A stretch of DNA of 64,000 bases, taken from the NCBI GenBank assembly GCA_039881145.1, contig JAYKKI010000006.1:10920501-10984500 (forward strand). Direction: 5' to 3'. Origin of the DNA: Druceiella hillmani. Its lineage: Eukaryota > Arthropoda > Insecta > Lepidoptera > Hepialidae. The first letter of the stretch is position 1; each line of letters starts with the position of its first letter. The notes under the pieces are model-generated. The model was not told where the DNA came from. It ran no database searches and was given only the letters and a program-made list of their open reading frames with translations. Both the position numbers and the translations under genes were made by a program. Below, in pieces: positions 1 to 10,642 of this stretch.

Positions 1-929
1 GTTGTGAGGAGGTAATCGCGCCCAAATTAACGACAGTTTCTCTCGCAGTAAATTCAAACTTAAATAACTAGGTTAAAATTAACACCATTTTATTTTAAAG
101 TCTGATATTAAAGATGAAGGATGGAAATTTCTGCCAGTAGGACATTGACAAGAGGTATTCGAACAATTCAAAGCCACCTATGTATATCCTAATTCTCACC
201 CGATTATGCTCTTTTCAATAAATGTAAGTTGCAAATGAAACAAACGATTCAAAACAAAAATGTTATTTAATTTTAATATGCTATACACAATTGATGTCTT
301 CACAAAAATAAACATTTCAGTATCAAGCACTGCAACTCCTGTTGGTTTTTCCGAATTTTAAGTCTTCGTCATATTATTGAAATCTTAACATAAAATAGTT
401 TATACGAACGCTGAAGTCCAAAAGGCTGCACAAGTGTCACACGCTGCTGGTACGCATTTCACGTGTGCTTTGATTGAGTGTCTGTATTGTTAGGAAAAAT
501 CATAAAATATTTTATTGTTCTAAGTGCATAAAAATGGATACTACAAAGAAATAAAAAAATCGCGTTATTCACCATGAACGAAAAAACCTTTCTAGTTGAT
601 AATGCGTTGATACTATCCCGAATCAAACCAAAACTCAAGTCTTGGAACCCTTTTTGGTTTTCGCTGTCAAATTCTTATACAAGCAGCAAATACTTAAAGT
701 TGAACAACACTCAGTTTCAGTGATATCTACTATGTAAACTATAAGTGGATACTTTTGTATGGATAACTCATTGTGCGAGGAAAAAAATAAAAATTCAATA
801 GCCTGTCTAAGCAATGTTTATATATTTATTACACAAAATACCAATGCATAGTCATCAAGTGGTAAGCCATAATTTAACAAAGAGGCACACAATCGCATAA
901 TAGATCTAACGTCACGACAAGAACTGAAT
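1..929. other. AT-rich non-coding stretch
   Basis: I see no coding pattern, recognised repeat or RNA gene here; stops are frequent in all frames. Confidence 0.6.
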
Positions 930-1110
930 ACAATAAGGCCCGCGCACACCGGCGTCGTTCACTTAAATATCGCATACACGTATGCTCGCGGAGATACTGT
1001 TTACCGGCTCAGTGGGGTGCCCCCGTGTAGACGATTCAAGACTGCAGACGGGAATAATTTGTGTTCGCAAATTCATTGTATGTATGTATGTATCGGAGAC
1101 CAGGAAGGAA
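930..1110. other. locally GC-richer block
   Basis: A patch clearly richer in G+C than its surroundings, with several CG dinucleotides and a short tgta-type tandem (about 1077-1093). No long open frame. It could be a regulatory element, a conserved non-coding element or an old repeat; the sequence does not decide. Confidence 0.25.
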
Positions 1111-1457
1111 GATAAATCTCCTAGATAATAAAGCACCTTATCTTTAGATGCAACAGTTCAAACAAGAAATAGAACAATGTATTGAGCCTTCAAATACAAA
1201 GACGAAACTCGGTGTCTAACATTTCTATTAACTTTTGTCAATTTATGTATAAACGAGTTTCTTTGTGTGTTTTATTTCGTATATTTAGTTACGTATACGT
1301 TTTGCATAGACCATCTTGTCGGTCAAGTTCAGTTTAAACCTGTTTTGTGATTTTTTTCTAAATTTTAATAAAGTAGTTATTCATGTGTGTAAGTCGACAT
1401 TTTATATTATGTATATTGTATTTTTAGGAATATATTATATTTTGGAATTTTGCAGAA

Positions 1458-1645
1458 TCGTTGAACAAGCGTTTACGTTGCGGTCTCCCACCTAAAACGC
1501 AAGTATACGTGCCGCGTATGGCCTTATATTTTGTAACAAGTTAACTATACTTGTTATTTTTACCTATTACTTTTACGTACTCGTAACATAATCACCTAGT
1601 GGGGAAAATACTAATAGCACACGCCTCTAACGAACAGAGATTCAA
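1458..1645 (+). repeat. dispersed repeat, copy 1
   Basis: Its two ends match the ends of a longer segment at 22911-23695. Shared left-end words include acaagcgttta, gttgcg and ctccca; the right end shares cctattacttttac, actcgtaa, agcacac and cctct. The copy here is short and lacks the roughly 600 bp interior of the other copy, so it is either internally deleted or the ancestral short form. Class unknown. Confidence 0.5.
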
Positions 1646-1865
1646 GTTTCTTATACGTATGGGTAATCATAAAGATGTCAAACGTAATTACTTTTGATAT
1701 TAATACATTAAAAACGTTGTTTCGTAATTCTCCACTAGATGGCAGTATTTATTGTTTGATAAATTTGTGAATCGAATGGTCCGCTTATTTTTTAAATATT
1801 AGTAATCGTTATATTATCACTATCTAGAGTTAGATTAGTTAGTGTTAGAATCTACACTGATCATG

Positions 1866-1929
1866 AACACACACACACACACGCACACACGCACGCGCAC
1901 GCGCGCGCTCATACACACACACACACATA
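1866..1929. repeat. (CA)n/(CG)n microsatellite
   Basis: Alternating ca with gcac and gcgc interruptions. Confidence 0.95.
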
Positions 1930-2892
1930 CATATAACGGGTTGATACGAGCCCCTAGAGAGATTTTAAGGCATCTCATATCAAAGATAAGATAACCACCA
2001 CGTCTCAGATGGTGGCTTGGGAATATATTCTATAACGTCCTCTTGAATACATACAAGAATGAGAGATGCAGACTTCCAGACATTCAAAATGTCCCCCTTT
2101 GTAGATAAGAAATTAAAATGTAACAAATGTGATTTTATATTTTCCGAGTCGTGATTTATTGCGTGATCGCATGCTTGCTGTACTGGACTAAAGTAACTAC
2201 GCATAGTTAAGTGCGAGGACGTTAAGATTATCGAAGCGGATAGTCAGGGCCAGCAAAAGACCTTACCGTTTGATGCTGTATCTGACGAATGATCGTCTAT
2301 CGATACACAGTCGCATTTTAATAAGGAACGTTTATTAGATACACTTTGTCTTAAAGGTAGTGACTATGAGGAAGACATGCTACTCAATAATCGACCAATG
2401 ATTATTAAAATAATTTCAGAAAATCTATCCAATTTTCTTCTATGGAATGCACGGAAAAACTATTTTTGCTCCCTCTTTATACATATGACATTCTATAATT
2501 TAAAAAAATGTTTTTGTTTTAAATATTTTGCTACTTTGTTTATATTGAATTTTTACGAATATACTAAATTTTGGAATTTTGCAGTGGTTTTATATTTTCC
2601 GAATCGTGAATTATTGAGTGATCGTGATTACAATATATCAAACTCTATAAGAATGAAACATTAGCAAAATTTGTGCATACAGGTCTAGGATTGTAGAAAC
2701 TTTAAGGCTAGGACAGATGGACGTGACTAAATAATATGGGTTCATTGTTTCATTACGGACCCGTAAGAGCTATACGACTTTTATCATTTAAGAGATAACT
2801 TTTTTCTTTTACAAGTTAAGCTCTAAATAATTGATTTAAAGATTTTAAATTATAACTAAGAACAAATAAAGGCACACCAAGAAATAATAATC
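1930..2892. other. non-coding stretch holding a 40-bp repeated segment
   Basis: No gene seen. About 40 bp at 2130-2169 (ttatattttccgagtcgtga) recurs with few changes at 2585-2624, so part of this stretch is an old duplication or two copies of a degenerate repeat. Confidence 0.45.
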
Positions 2893-2896
2893 CATA

Positions 2897-2937
<41 letters not shown>
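2893..2937. repeat. (TA)n microsatellite
   Basis: Uninterrupted ta/at run. Confidence 0.95.
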
Positions 2938-2939
<2 letters not shown>

Positions 2940-2984
2940 AAATTGTACAAAGTTAATTCTGTACATATCAATTTTAAAAAAGTG

Positions 2985-3127
2985 ATTAATTTTGCGTATA
3001 GAACGATAACAGAAGCCAGAAAACCTACTTTTAGAAGTTTTGCCTGTTTGTCTGTTTGTGTGTTAATTTGTTCTTCAATTAAGCAAAATCTTGTGAGTTT
3101 TGAGTGGTAATAATAGTTTATACCTCC
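2985..3127 (-). repeat. repeat Y, copy 1
   Basis: Read on the minus strand this segment aligns with plus-strand 7808-7945: shared words include gtataaactatta, agattttgc, ctcacaa/cacaaa, acagacaaa and tttctggcttct. The 'accaaatttcatcaaaat' motif in the other copy is common in lepidopteran transposable elements. Class unknown. Confidence 0.55.
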
Positions 3128-3129
3128 CA

Positions 3130-3492
3130 GCAGCATATAAAATCCATTTTATCTGGATGTTATAGATACAAAAGCACCCTTACTTGATAAATATTACGAT
3201 ATTGGCACTGCCAGCGCCATCTATTATCGTTTTGAAATAAACTTTGCTCATGGGTATATTACGAAATGGTACTGCCAAAGCCATCTATTAGACTTTCTTA
3301 GTAAACTTTATGCTCACAGAGCTCTGAGGGAAAAAAGCTCAAAAAATTCTAATAACTTTTCTTATACTGAATTTCACGCGAACAAAGTCACGTTGGCACA
3401 GTTAGTAACTTATAATATTATTGATTAACATCGACAGAGCAAAATACTTTACAATCTGCTGTACTTACAATCTACCTGTATGAATTATTGAC
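3130..3492 (+). repeat. repeat X, most complete copy
   Basis: A dispersed repeat containing two 'gccatctatta' boxes about 72 bp apart. Its 5' and middle part recurs at 7965-8010 plus 8357-8603, and its 3' part recurs inverted at 7560-7682. It matters because it keeps the uninterrupted site 'ttataatattattgattaac' (about 3411-3430) into which a palindromic element inserted in the other copy. Class unknown. Confidence 0.7.
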
Positions 3493-6419
3493 ATTTTTTT
3501 GTAATAATGCCTCATAGGGAATATATTTGTAGCGTGTTTTTGTAATAAAGTGATATTTTTTCTTTGAAATCGCAAATTTTACTATATATTTTTTCAGAAA
3601 CGAAAATAAAAATTTTCATATCATTGTTTAACATCTTCTACTCAGTTTCATGCACAGAATCACTTGTATAAATAAACAATAGCCACGTTCTTTGTTACAA
3701 CCAGCATACGACGAATTAAATTTAATGGCACATCGGAGATACTGAATTGATAATCCTTTATTTATATAGTAAATGCCATTCCAAGTTTATTCTTCTCAAG
3801 TTTCTTTTGCTACTTTAATAAAAATGAAAGAAATTTTTTTTTAAATATTCAACTGAAAAATAACACACAAATTTCTTTTAAAATTTAAATATCTTGTAAT
3901 TTTTTACTGAGACAATCATTAAAAGACTTGAAAAATAACATGAAAACAATCATAGCGTTTACTGAAAATGTAGTATTTTCCTTTAGATGGATAAAAGCTC
4001 TAATCAAAGCTTACCTTTGCGTTTTGACTCATGTCATTAAACCTAATCTATCTGGTGCAATAAATAATACCAGTGTCCCATCTACCTATTTTCACTGTAA
4101 TGTCCTTTCTGTCCTGTGTCCTGTGTGTGTAATGTCCTTTTTCAGCATTATTATAATGTGATTACGACCGAGTTGTTTACATAAAGAATTACTTGAACGT
4201 AGAAGGATTTTGGCCCCGATATGAGCGAGGTGTCAACCACATGTGTCACAGTGACTTACCTCATTTGATTCTTTATTAAAATGATCCTTGTATTTATTCT
4301 CTTATTAAAATCGTATAAAAATATATACGTGGATATGTCGATATTGACTTGTCGCATGTTTCCTTACAAGTGAATATTATTGAAACCGTTATAGTGTAAA
4401 TTGCTATCGACATATATCCGTTTCCTGTGTGTTTAAACCTTATCTGACCATGGTCTCTTCATTTTATTCTACTTCTTAGATGCAGTTTCGTATAGTGTGG
4501 GTTTTAATTTAAAGTTGACGCTAGTTGGAGGAATCAATAGAGCTTGTCATAAGAATTAATATATTTCGACAATAGACGGGAAGTTTCGTTAAGCGTTACT
4601 GATATCGTATAAAGAGATTGCATCATTATTATCACTGAGCCGTTATATCAGGGAAAACATAAGAAGAACTGTCAATACATGAACTCAACATGTAGTAAGG
4701 GAAGAATGTCGTGACATCTATAAAAAATCTTTGGTTCTATATAATAGTACATAATTTTAGCAAACCTTTAGTAATATTTAGAAATTATTTACTAACTTAT
4801 TTAAAATGTATAAAGTAACTTATGTAACTCCTTTAAACTTTATACAAATATAATTTATTAAAATTATAACAACTATTGAGTTATCTAAAATCGATTCATT
4901 ATTGGACTTTGAAACAACAGAATCCAGCACATAAAAATTGAGATACGAAAATGAAAGGTCCTTAGCTGGCAATCGGTTGAAGGTGACCTGAAGGTCAGTA
5001 CCTATACTACAATAATAGTGCTGGTTTGTGAACTCTCTCTACGACGTTTCTCCATTTTCCCTGGTCAGTAGCCACGATTTGTGTTGTACATAAATCAAAT
5101 CATTGGTTGGAAACCAACAAGTTGAGATACACGATCACTTGCAAAATCGGAGTATGTTGGTATATGCTTGAAGACTGTAATTGAACAAACAATTCTTCAT
5201 CATTAACGTCTAATAATTATGGCTGTAATACTATCCCGACTTTGTTTCTAAATAATACTGATTTTAAAACAGCAGAAAATATAAATTATCCAAAAGCGTT
5301 CGCCAAATTTCGCCTCTATGATCACCATTCGATTTTGTTTTAGTTAAAAAAATAAGACAATCAGTTTTAACTGCCTCTCTCAAAGCTGATTTGTGAATTG
5401 CTGGCTAGATACTGACTTGTTTTTTTTTGCCCAGTTCAACACATTTCTGCGAATCGATTCGAGCGCACGAGAGCTGTGAAAAAACGAAGCCGGATGCTAT
5501 CTTTTTAACTGGAAAGTTGCAATTCTTGAGCTGCTATTTTGAAATTATGGTATCAGGTGTCAGGTCGTTAACTATAATAACGCCATAAAAAAGCTTACTA
5601 AAAGTTACGTATTACTGGAGCTATATGATAGTCATCTAATCGTCGATCGATGTCGATATAAATTTTTGTCTCGATCGCCGTAGGAATTTGCTCTTAGCAT
5701 TTTTTAAATTTCTAAGTTATTTGATTCAAAATTTGTCTAAAGTCTCGTTTATTGGCTTCTAATAATGGGCAATGAGTTCCGCCCACTCTAAACATGTAAA
5801 ATAATTTTCCGATAACTTCTTTACGTTAGTAGACAGCTATGGAACGGAACTTTGTACGCGTTCCAATGCGCACTCGGTCAGTGTTTTTCGTTTTCATTTT
5901 ATATTCTCTGAAGTTCTTTTACGCCATCATATTTTTCGAATTCTGGTAATTGCCAATAAAGAATACTAGATTTCTTTCAAACAGACTGTTCTCTGATGCA
6001 TTTTACCGATACAGTCAATGTAGACAACTATTTTTTTGTACATTACCAAGGTAGGTATTTTTTGTACATTATCTTGTTATTGTGCAAAAAATGTCTGTTA
6101 ATACAAATAATATAATTTTTTTGTATATTACTAACGATGTACCAAGATCGGATAAAATTAAACATGATCTAATTAAAAACACTGTTCAATTATAAAATTT
6201 AACCAGATTTAGTCATAAGTTACTGACTTAAATGTACCTATAGGTTCAGATAATAAAAGGGCTGATAGCAATTTTGTCGGCTCTCATCTTGACATCTCCA
6301 ATAACTCATGCACCATGGAGTATTCCACGCACGTTTACACCAGAAAATATGTCCCTTCCCGGGTTAATAAAAGGTGTATTGAACCAGGTATAGAGTTTCA
6401 ATGTCACGTAGTATTGACT
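3493..6419. other. AT-rich non-coding stretch
   Basis: About 2.9 kb with no recognised gene, mobile element or array. Short open frames lack coding character. Confidence 0.55.
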
Positions 6420-6600
6420 CAACGATGCGGTCCAGTTTAACAAAGGTCCCGTGCCACTGTCGCCCTAGCGTTTGAACAGATGTTGCGAGCACGCGCCGTC
6501 GCACGCGCTGACGTTGCGCGCAATGTTGGGTAACAATATGGGGACATTGTTGAGGTTGCTATTGACAGCTGGCGTTGAGAGCTATGGCGATTCGAAAGAG
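6420..6600. other. locally GC-richer block
   Basis: CG-rich patch (gcgcgc-type words around 6490-6520). Both strands contain overlapping short open frames, which GC-rich DNA produces by chance; neither looks like a known protein. Could be a regulatory or conserved non-coding block. Confidence 0.25.
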
Positions 6601-7559
6601 TTTTTTTGTATATTGTACATTGCAACTGTTCAGATTCTCGAGTCCAGCAACTGGCAGATACTTTATCTCGTAGAAAAAGGTGAACATTATATTCTTGCAA
6701 TTTTCAAAAGAAAGTGATTTGGTTACGATTAACATTCATAAAAATATGGTCTTTTACCAAATTAGTCATCGAATGGCAGGAGTATCACAGAGGGGAAGAA
6801 GTCCTTGAAATTTCATAGACGAAATGAAAAATTTTGAAAATTTGCTAGAAAACTGACAATTATTTCAATTTGAAAAATAAGATACTCCGATCTTTAAATG
6901 TAGAGCCGAGCTACATTCCATTTAACATATCGAAATATATAATACGAGTTGTGCCCCATGGTTTCACTCGCGTGAAATTCGAAATAAGGGTAATTTTTTC
7001 TCTCATATGTTGCTCTTGGTTACTACGTTACTACTACGTTAATTCTTGCGATTTCAAAGAAAAAAAAACGGTGCGTGTACTTATGTACGCGCGTGAGAAG
7101 TTATACTTCTTTGGCATCATTAAATAATACATATGGATAGATAACCTCAATTATATTGGAGCACTTGAAAAAGTCTATAAACACAATTTTTTCACTAATA
7201 TTTGCGAATAGTAAATATATTAATCAAAACACTACTGAATATAATTTATCAGCACATATATAAATCGCACTTATATGAAACTAAAACACGTGTGTGAATG
7301 TAGACACTAGAAACATGTGGATAAATACTATGAATATGAAAACAGTGAACAGAGGCGACGATGGTGCTAATAGCTTTTGTTTTGATACTGCAACCGTTGC
7401 AACTTCATACTGTAACTTTTGTGTGACGAATCTTAAAATTTCACTCTCATAATTTTTTCATAACGCGCCTAAAGAAGTATAACTTCAAAAATAATATTTT
7501 ATTACAAAAGCACGCTTCAGATATATTCACTGTGAGACATAGATTCACCTAAATTAATT
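6601..7559. other. AT-rich non-coding stretch
   Basis: Nothing recognised. Confidence 0.55.
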
Positions 7560-7682
7560 ATTGACACTTTCTTTTAGTAAAGTGTTACTAAAAGAACATA
7601 TCAACAATTCATAAAGGTAGATTGTAATAACTGTATATTGTAAAATATTTTGCTTCATCGATGTTAATCAATAATATTATAC
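7560..7682 (-). repeat. repeat X, 3' part, inverted
   Basis: The reverse complement aligns with 3411-3492: tataatattattgattaac, then gcaaaata.tttacaat, ttacaatctacct and tatgaatt. It ends exactly where a palindromic-element arm begins (7683), so this is the downstream half of a broken repeat X. Confidence 0.75.
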
Positions 7683-7783
7683 ACAATTAAATTAAACTAC
7701 GTGATGTAGTATTATTTCTACTTTATTTAAGTTCTTTACCACGACCCAGGTTTCGTTGTATTACAACATCTTCGTATTACAAC
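7683..7783 (+). mobile_element. palindromic element, left arm only
   Basis: Matches the left arm of the copies at 14788 and 19448, from the canonical edge 'cacaattaaa' through 'ctacgtgatgtagt', 'ctttaccacgac' and 'cgttgtattacaac'. The centre and right arm are not contiguous with it; a matching right arm lies 0.9 kb away at 8628-8742. Confidence 0.85.
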
Positions 7784-7807
7784 ATGTGGTATGGTAATAT
7801 ATCTACC

Positions 7808-7945
7808 TACGGGGGTATAAACTATTACCATACCAAATTTCATCAAAATCCCTCCAGTAGATTTTGCATGAATGACTCACAAATTAAAATACAGACAAAA
7901 CATTAGAAAAAAGTTTTTCTGGCTTCTATTATCAATCTATATAAA
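7808..7945 (+). repeat. repeat Y, copy 2
   Basis: Aligns with the minus strand of 2985-3127. It contains the 'taccaaatttcatcaaaat' motif typical of transposable-element tails in Lepidoptera. Relative to repeat X its orientation is opposite to that in copy 1. Confidence 0.55.
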
Positions 7946-7964
7946 CTATTTATTAAGGTTTTTG

Positions 7965-8010
7965 ATCTAGATGTTAAAAATATTTAAAAAACACCATTAC
8001 TTGATGAATA
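7965..8010 (+). repeat. repeat X, 5' part interrupted by a LINE
   Basis: Resembles 3150-3198 (tctagatgtta…attacttgatgaatat). The same site word, acttgataaatat, reappears at 8357 just after the LINE poly(A) run. It is therefore probably a degraded target-site duplication of about 13 bp. Confidence 0.5.
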
Positions 8011-8022
8011 TGGTATGCTAAG

Positions 8023-8356
8023 CTGCAAAATGGTATGCTAAGAACCATTTCCAATGCACCATGGTTCATCACCAATACAGAGATCCACGAAGCTCTGAAA
8101 ATAACAACAATTAAGGAGGAATTAAAATTAATAGGGCATAAATATAAGACACGGCTGGAAAACCACCCAAATGAATTAGTTACTGCGTTAGCAACCATCT
8201 CCTATAATAAACGACTGAAACGCCATGATATAATTGGTGACAGATGGTGAAGGATGAGGTGTCTCCTGCTGAGGAGCTCCTTGGAAATGATAAAACGACA
8301 TAGAACAAGTCTGCTTATAGTTTGGAACTGATTGCAAATAAACACAAAAAAAAAAC
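8023..8356 (+). mobile_element. Jockey-like non-LTR retrotransposon, 3' end
   Basis: Open reading from 8023 to a stop at 8248-8250 encodes about 75 residues resembling the C-terminal tail of Jockey-clade reverse transcriptases: LRTISNAPWFITNTEIH, a spaced IKEEL, a tyrosine/arginine-rich KYKTRLENHPNEL block and a final RLKRHD motif. A 3' untranslated stretch of about 90 bp and a short poly(A)-like run (about 8343-8355) follow. Nearly the whole element is missing 5', the usual truncation of LINE insertions. It sits inside repeat X, with a roughly 13-bp degraded direct repeat on each side (about 7998 and 8356). Confidence 0.75.
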
Positions 8357-8603
8357 TTGATAAATATTATGATATTGCCACTGCCAATGCCATCTATTAG
8401 CGTTTTTAATAAATTTTATGCTCACGGGTATATTACGAAAGGTGCTGCCAAAGCCATCTATTAGACTTTTTAGTAAACTTTATTTTCACAGAATTCTGAC
8501 AGATAAAAAGCACAAAAAAATCCTAATTACTTTTCTTACACCTAAGTCCACGGAAACAAATTCACATTGACACAGCTAGTAACTTATAATATTATTGAAT
8601 ATA
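8357..8603 (+). repeat. repeat X, middle part
   Basis: About 85% identical by eye to 3184-3424, including both 'gccatctatta' boxes and the terminal 'aacttataatattattg', after which the match stops abruptly at a palindromic-element tail. Confidence 0.8.
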
Positions 8604-8757
8604 TTTGGCGTTAATTTGTTATTGTAATACAACTAAAGACGTTGTAATACAACGAAACCTAGGTCGTGGTAAAGAAATTAAAGAAAGTAGAAATAATACT
8701 ACATCACGTAGTTTCATTTAATTGTGAATAATGAATTTCTACAAAATTAAGAGCAAG
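8604..8757. mobile_element. palindromic element, rearranged right arm with tails on both sides
   Basis: Starts with the element tail in reverse (aatatatttggcgttaattt, 8604-8624). It then runs through a truncated right arm (gttgtaatacaacgaaacct … tttcatttaattgtg) and into the beginning of the tail in forward orientation (aataatgaatttctacaaaa), which stops at about 8757. No single insertion gives a tail on both sides; see the inversion finding. Confidence 0.8.
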
Positions 8758-8902
8758 TGAGTGAGCCATAGACAATGTTCAGTGCTTAGTTCATTATTTT
8801 AACACAATATAAAGATTACGCTAGTATGCAACAATAAAGGTTCGTAATTTAGATTATATTAATATGTTACTAGTATGTATTAAAGTCATCTGTATTTTCT
8901 TC

Positions 8903-8941
<39 letters not shown>

Positions 8942-9527
8942 TGTGCGTGTGTGTGTACGTGTTTGTGTGTTTGTTTGAATAAAGTGAAATACGGCTATAT
9001 ATATAATACTAATATACGGCCTAACTATATACGGCGTAGCTATAAAAACACGTCATACGTACATTGCACCGAGGACACTATTATTTACTAGCCGTTTTTT
9101 CGTGAAGTGAATAATGATTCTAATAAAATTGTTACCACAAATCGATGAAGCAAATGAAACGGTACCACTGATTCAGTTAACGAATTCAGAGCACAGCCGT
9201 GAAATTATGGTTACCTAATTCGCTGTAAAATAGGGTTGCAACGGTAATGAGAACAAAAGAAAATTTGAAACGCTCTTCGATAAATGTTGTGAAAAATACA
9301 ATTTGGTACTTTAGGGAATGTTGTTCATTTTGTCGAGTAGAATGTTGTAAATTGAGCTGGGTTACGTGAATTTGAACACTGCAATCGGTTAGAAGTGGAG
9401 TTGTTAAGTGTGTTTTTAAAATAAAGTCCAGTATTACATCATCATTCGCGATTTTGCTGCCCATGATTTTGATTATTCACAGTTCGTGATGTTAAAAATA
9501 TAATTTCCTAAAAGTAATGATTTCATT
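8758..9527. other. non-coding stretch with a (TA)n run
   Basis: Contains an uninterrupted (TA)n microsatellite at about 8905-8939 followed by a gt-rich stretch to 8975. No gene recognised. Confidence 0.6.
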
Positions 9528-10460
9528 TTAGCAAATGAAATTTCTATGATAGCAACAAAACACATATATACACACGCACAAACTCAAATTCATGTACGCG
9601 TATAGAGGCACGCACGTTTAGAATTTTTGAAAGAAATAGGTGAAGAAGATTGTCTTTAGTAAATGAAATTCCTAATGATGCTAACAAAACACATGTGCAC
9701 GTACGCATGGACTTATGTTCAGGCACGCATATGGACGCACGCACGTTCAGTCTGCTGAAAGAAATATGTAAAGATGATAATCTTCAGTAAATGAAATGTC
9801 TGATTTTACTAACAAAACACATATACACATATGCACAAATGTATGTGCAGGCACGCATATATACACACACATATTTAGTCGATTGAAAGAAATATGTAAA
9901 GAAGATGGTCTAAAGTAAATGAAATTTCTAATGATACTAACAAAACACATATACACACAGGCACAAATGTATATTCAGGCACGCATACATACACACAGAT
10001 ATTTAGTCTGTTGAAAGAAATATATAAAGAGGATGTTCCTAGTAAATGAAATTTCAAATGATACTAACAAACACATAAACACACACGCACAAACGTATGC
10101 TCAGGCATGCATATATTTACGCACGCACATTTATTCTGTTGAAAGAAATAGGGGAAGAAGGTGATCTTTAAATGAAATGTCTAATGTTACTAACAAACTT
10201 TTAAATGAAATGTCTAATGTTGCTAACAAAAGACATATGCATACAGGCACAAATGTATATGCAGGCACGCATATATACACCCGCATATTTAGCCTGTTGA
10301 AAAAAATAGATGAAGTGGATGATCTAATAGATGAAGTAATGATACTAAGAAAACACATAAATGCAACACGCACAAAAATTGTGTTCTGGCACGCATATAT
10401 ACGCACACGCGTTTAGTCCGTTGAAAAAAAAATAGGTAAAGAAGATGGTCTTTCAGTGAG
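9528..10460. repeat. 128-bp minisatellite, about 7 copies
   Basis: The word gaaagaaata recurs at 9629, 9757, 9885, 10013 and 10141 with exact 128-bp spacing, then at 10299 (+158) and 10423 (+124). The 158-bp unit contains an extra copy of about 31 bp (taaatgaaatgtctaatgtt, twice, near 10170-10220). Each unit holds an aaatgaaat box, an aaacacat/acacac stretch and a gcacgcata box. Minus-strand open frames here repeat similar peptides but shift frame between units because 128 is not a multiple of 3, so they are not genes. Confidence 0.9.
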
Positions 10461-10563
10461 CCAATATCTGATAAATAACATCATATCAGCTCGCTTAATT
10501 AACATAATTTTTGCCGACAATTAAAGGATGCCTGAAAAAGGTAAGTATGGAAATAGGAACACA

Positions 10564-10591
10564 GACACACACACACACACACACATATATA

Positions 10592-10637
<46 letters not shown>
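10564..10637. repeat. compound (CA)n(TA)n(TG)n(TA)n microsatellite
   Basis: Successive ca, ta, tg and ta blocks ending directly at the left end of the mariner element, which used a TA of this run as its target. Confidence 0.9.

Positions 10638-10641
<4 letters not shown>

Positions 10642-10642
<1 letters not shown>

Noticed and set aside
6437..6717. Overlapping plus and minus frames in a GC patch
   Set aside because: Neither has motif, splice or start support; GC-rich DNA has few stops.
9544..10416. Series of minus-strand frames with CVPEHTFVPVCICVLL-like peptides
   Set aside because: Successive units of the 128-bp minisatellite; the frame shifts at each unit.
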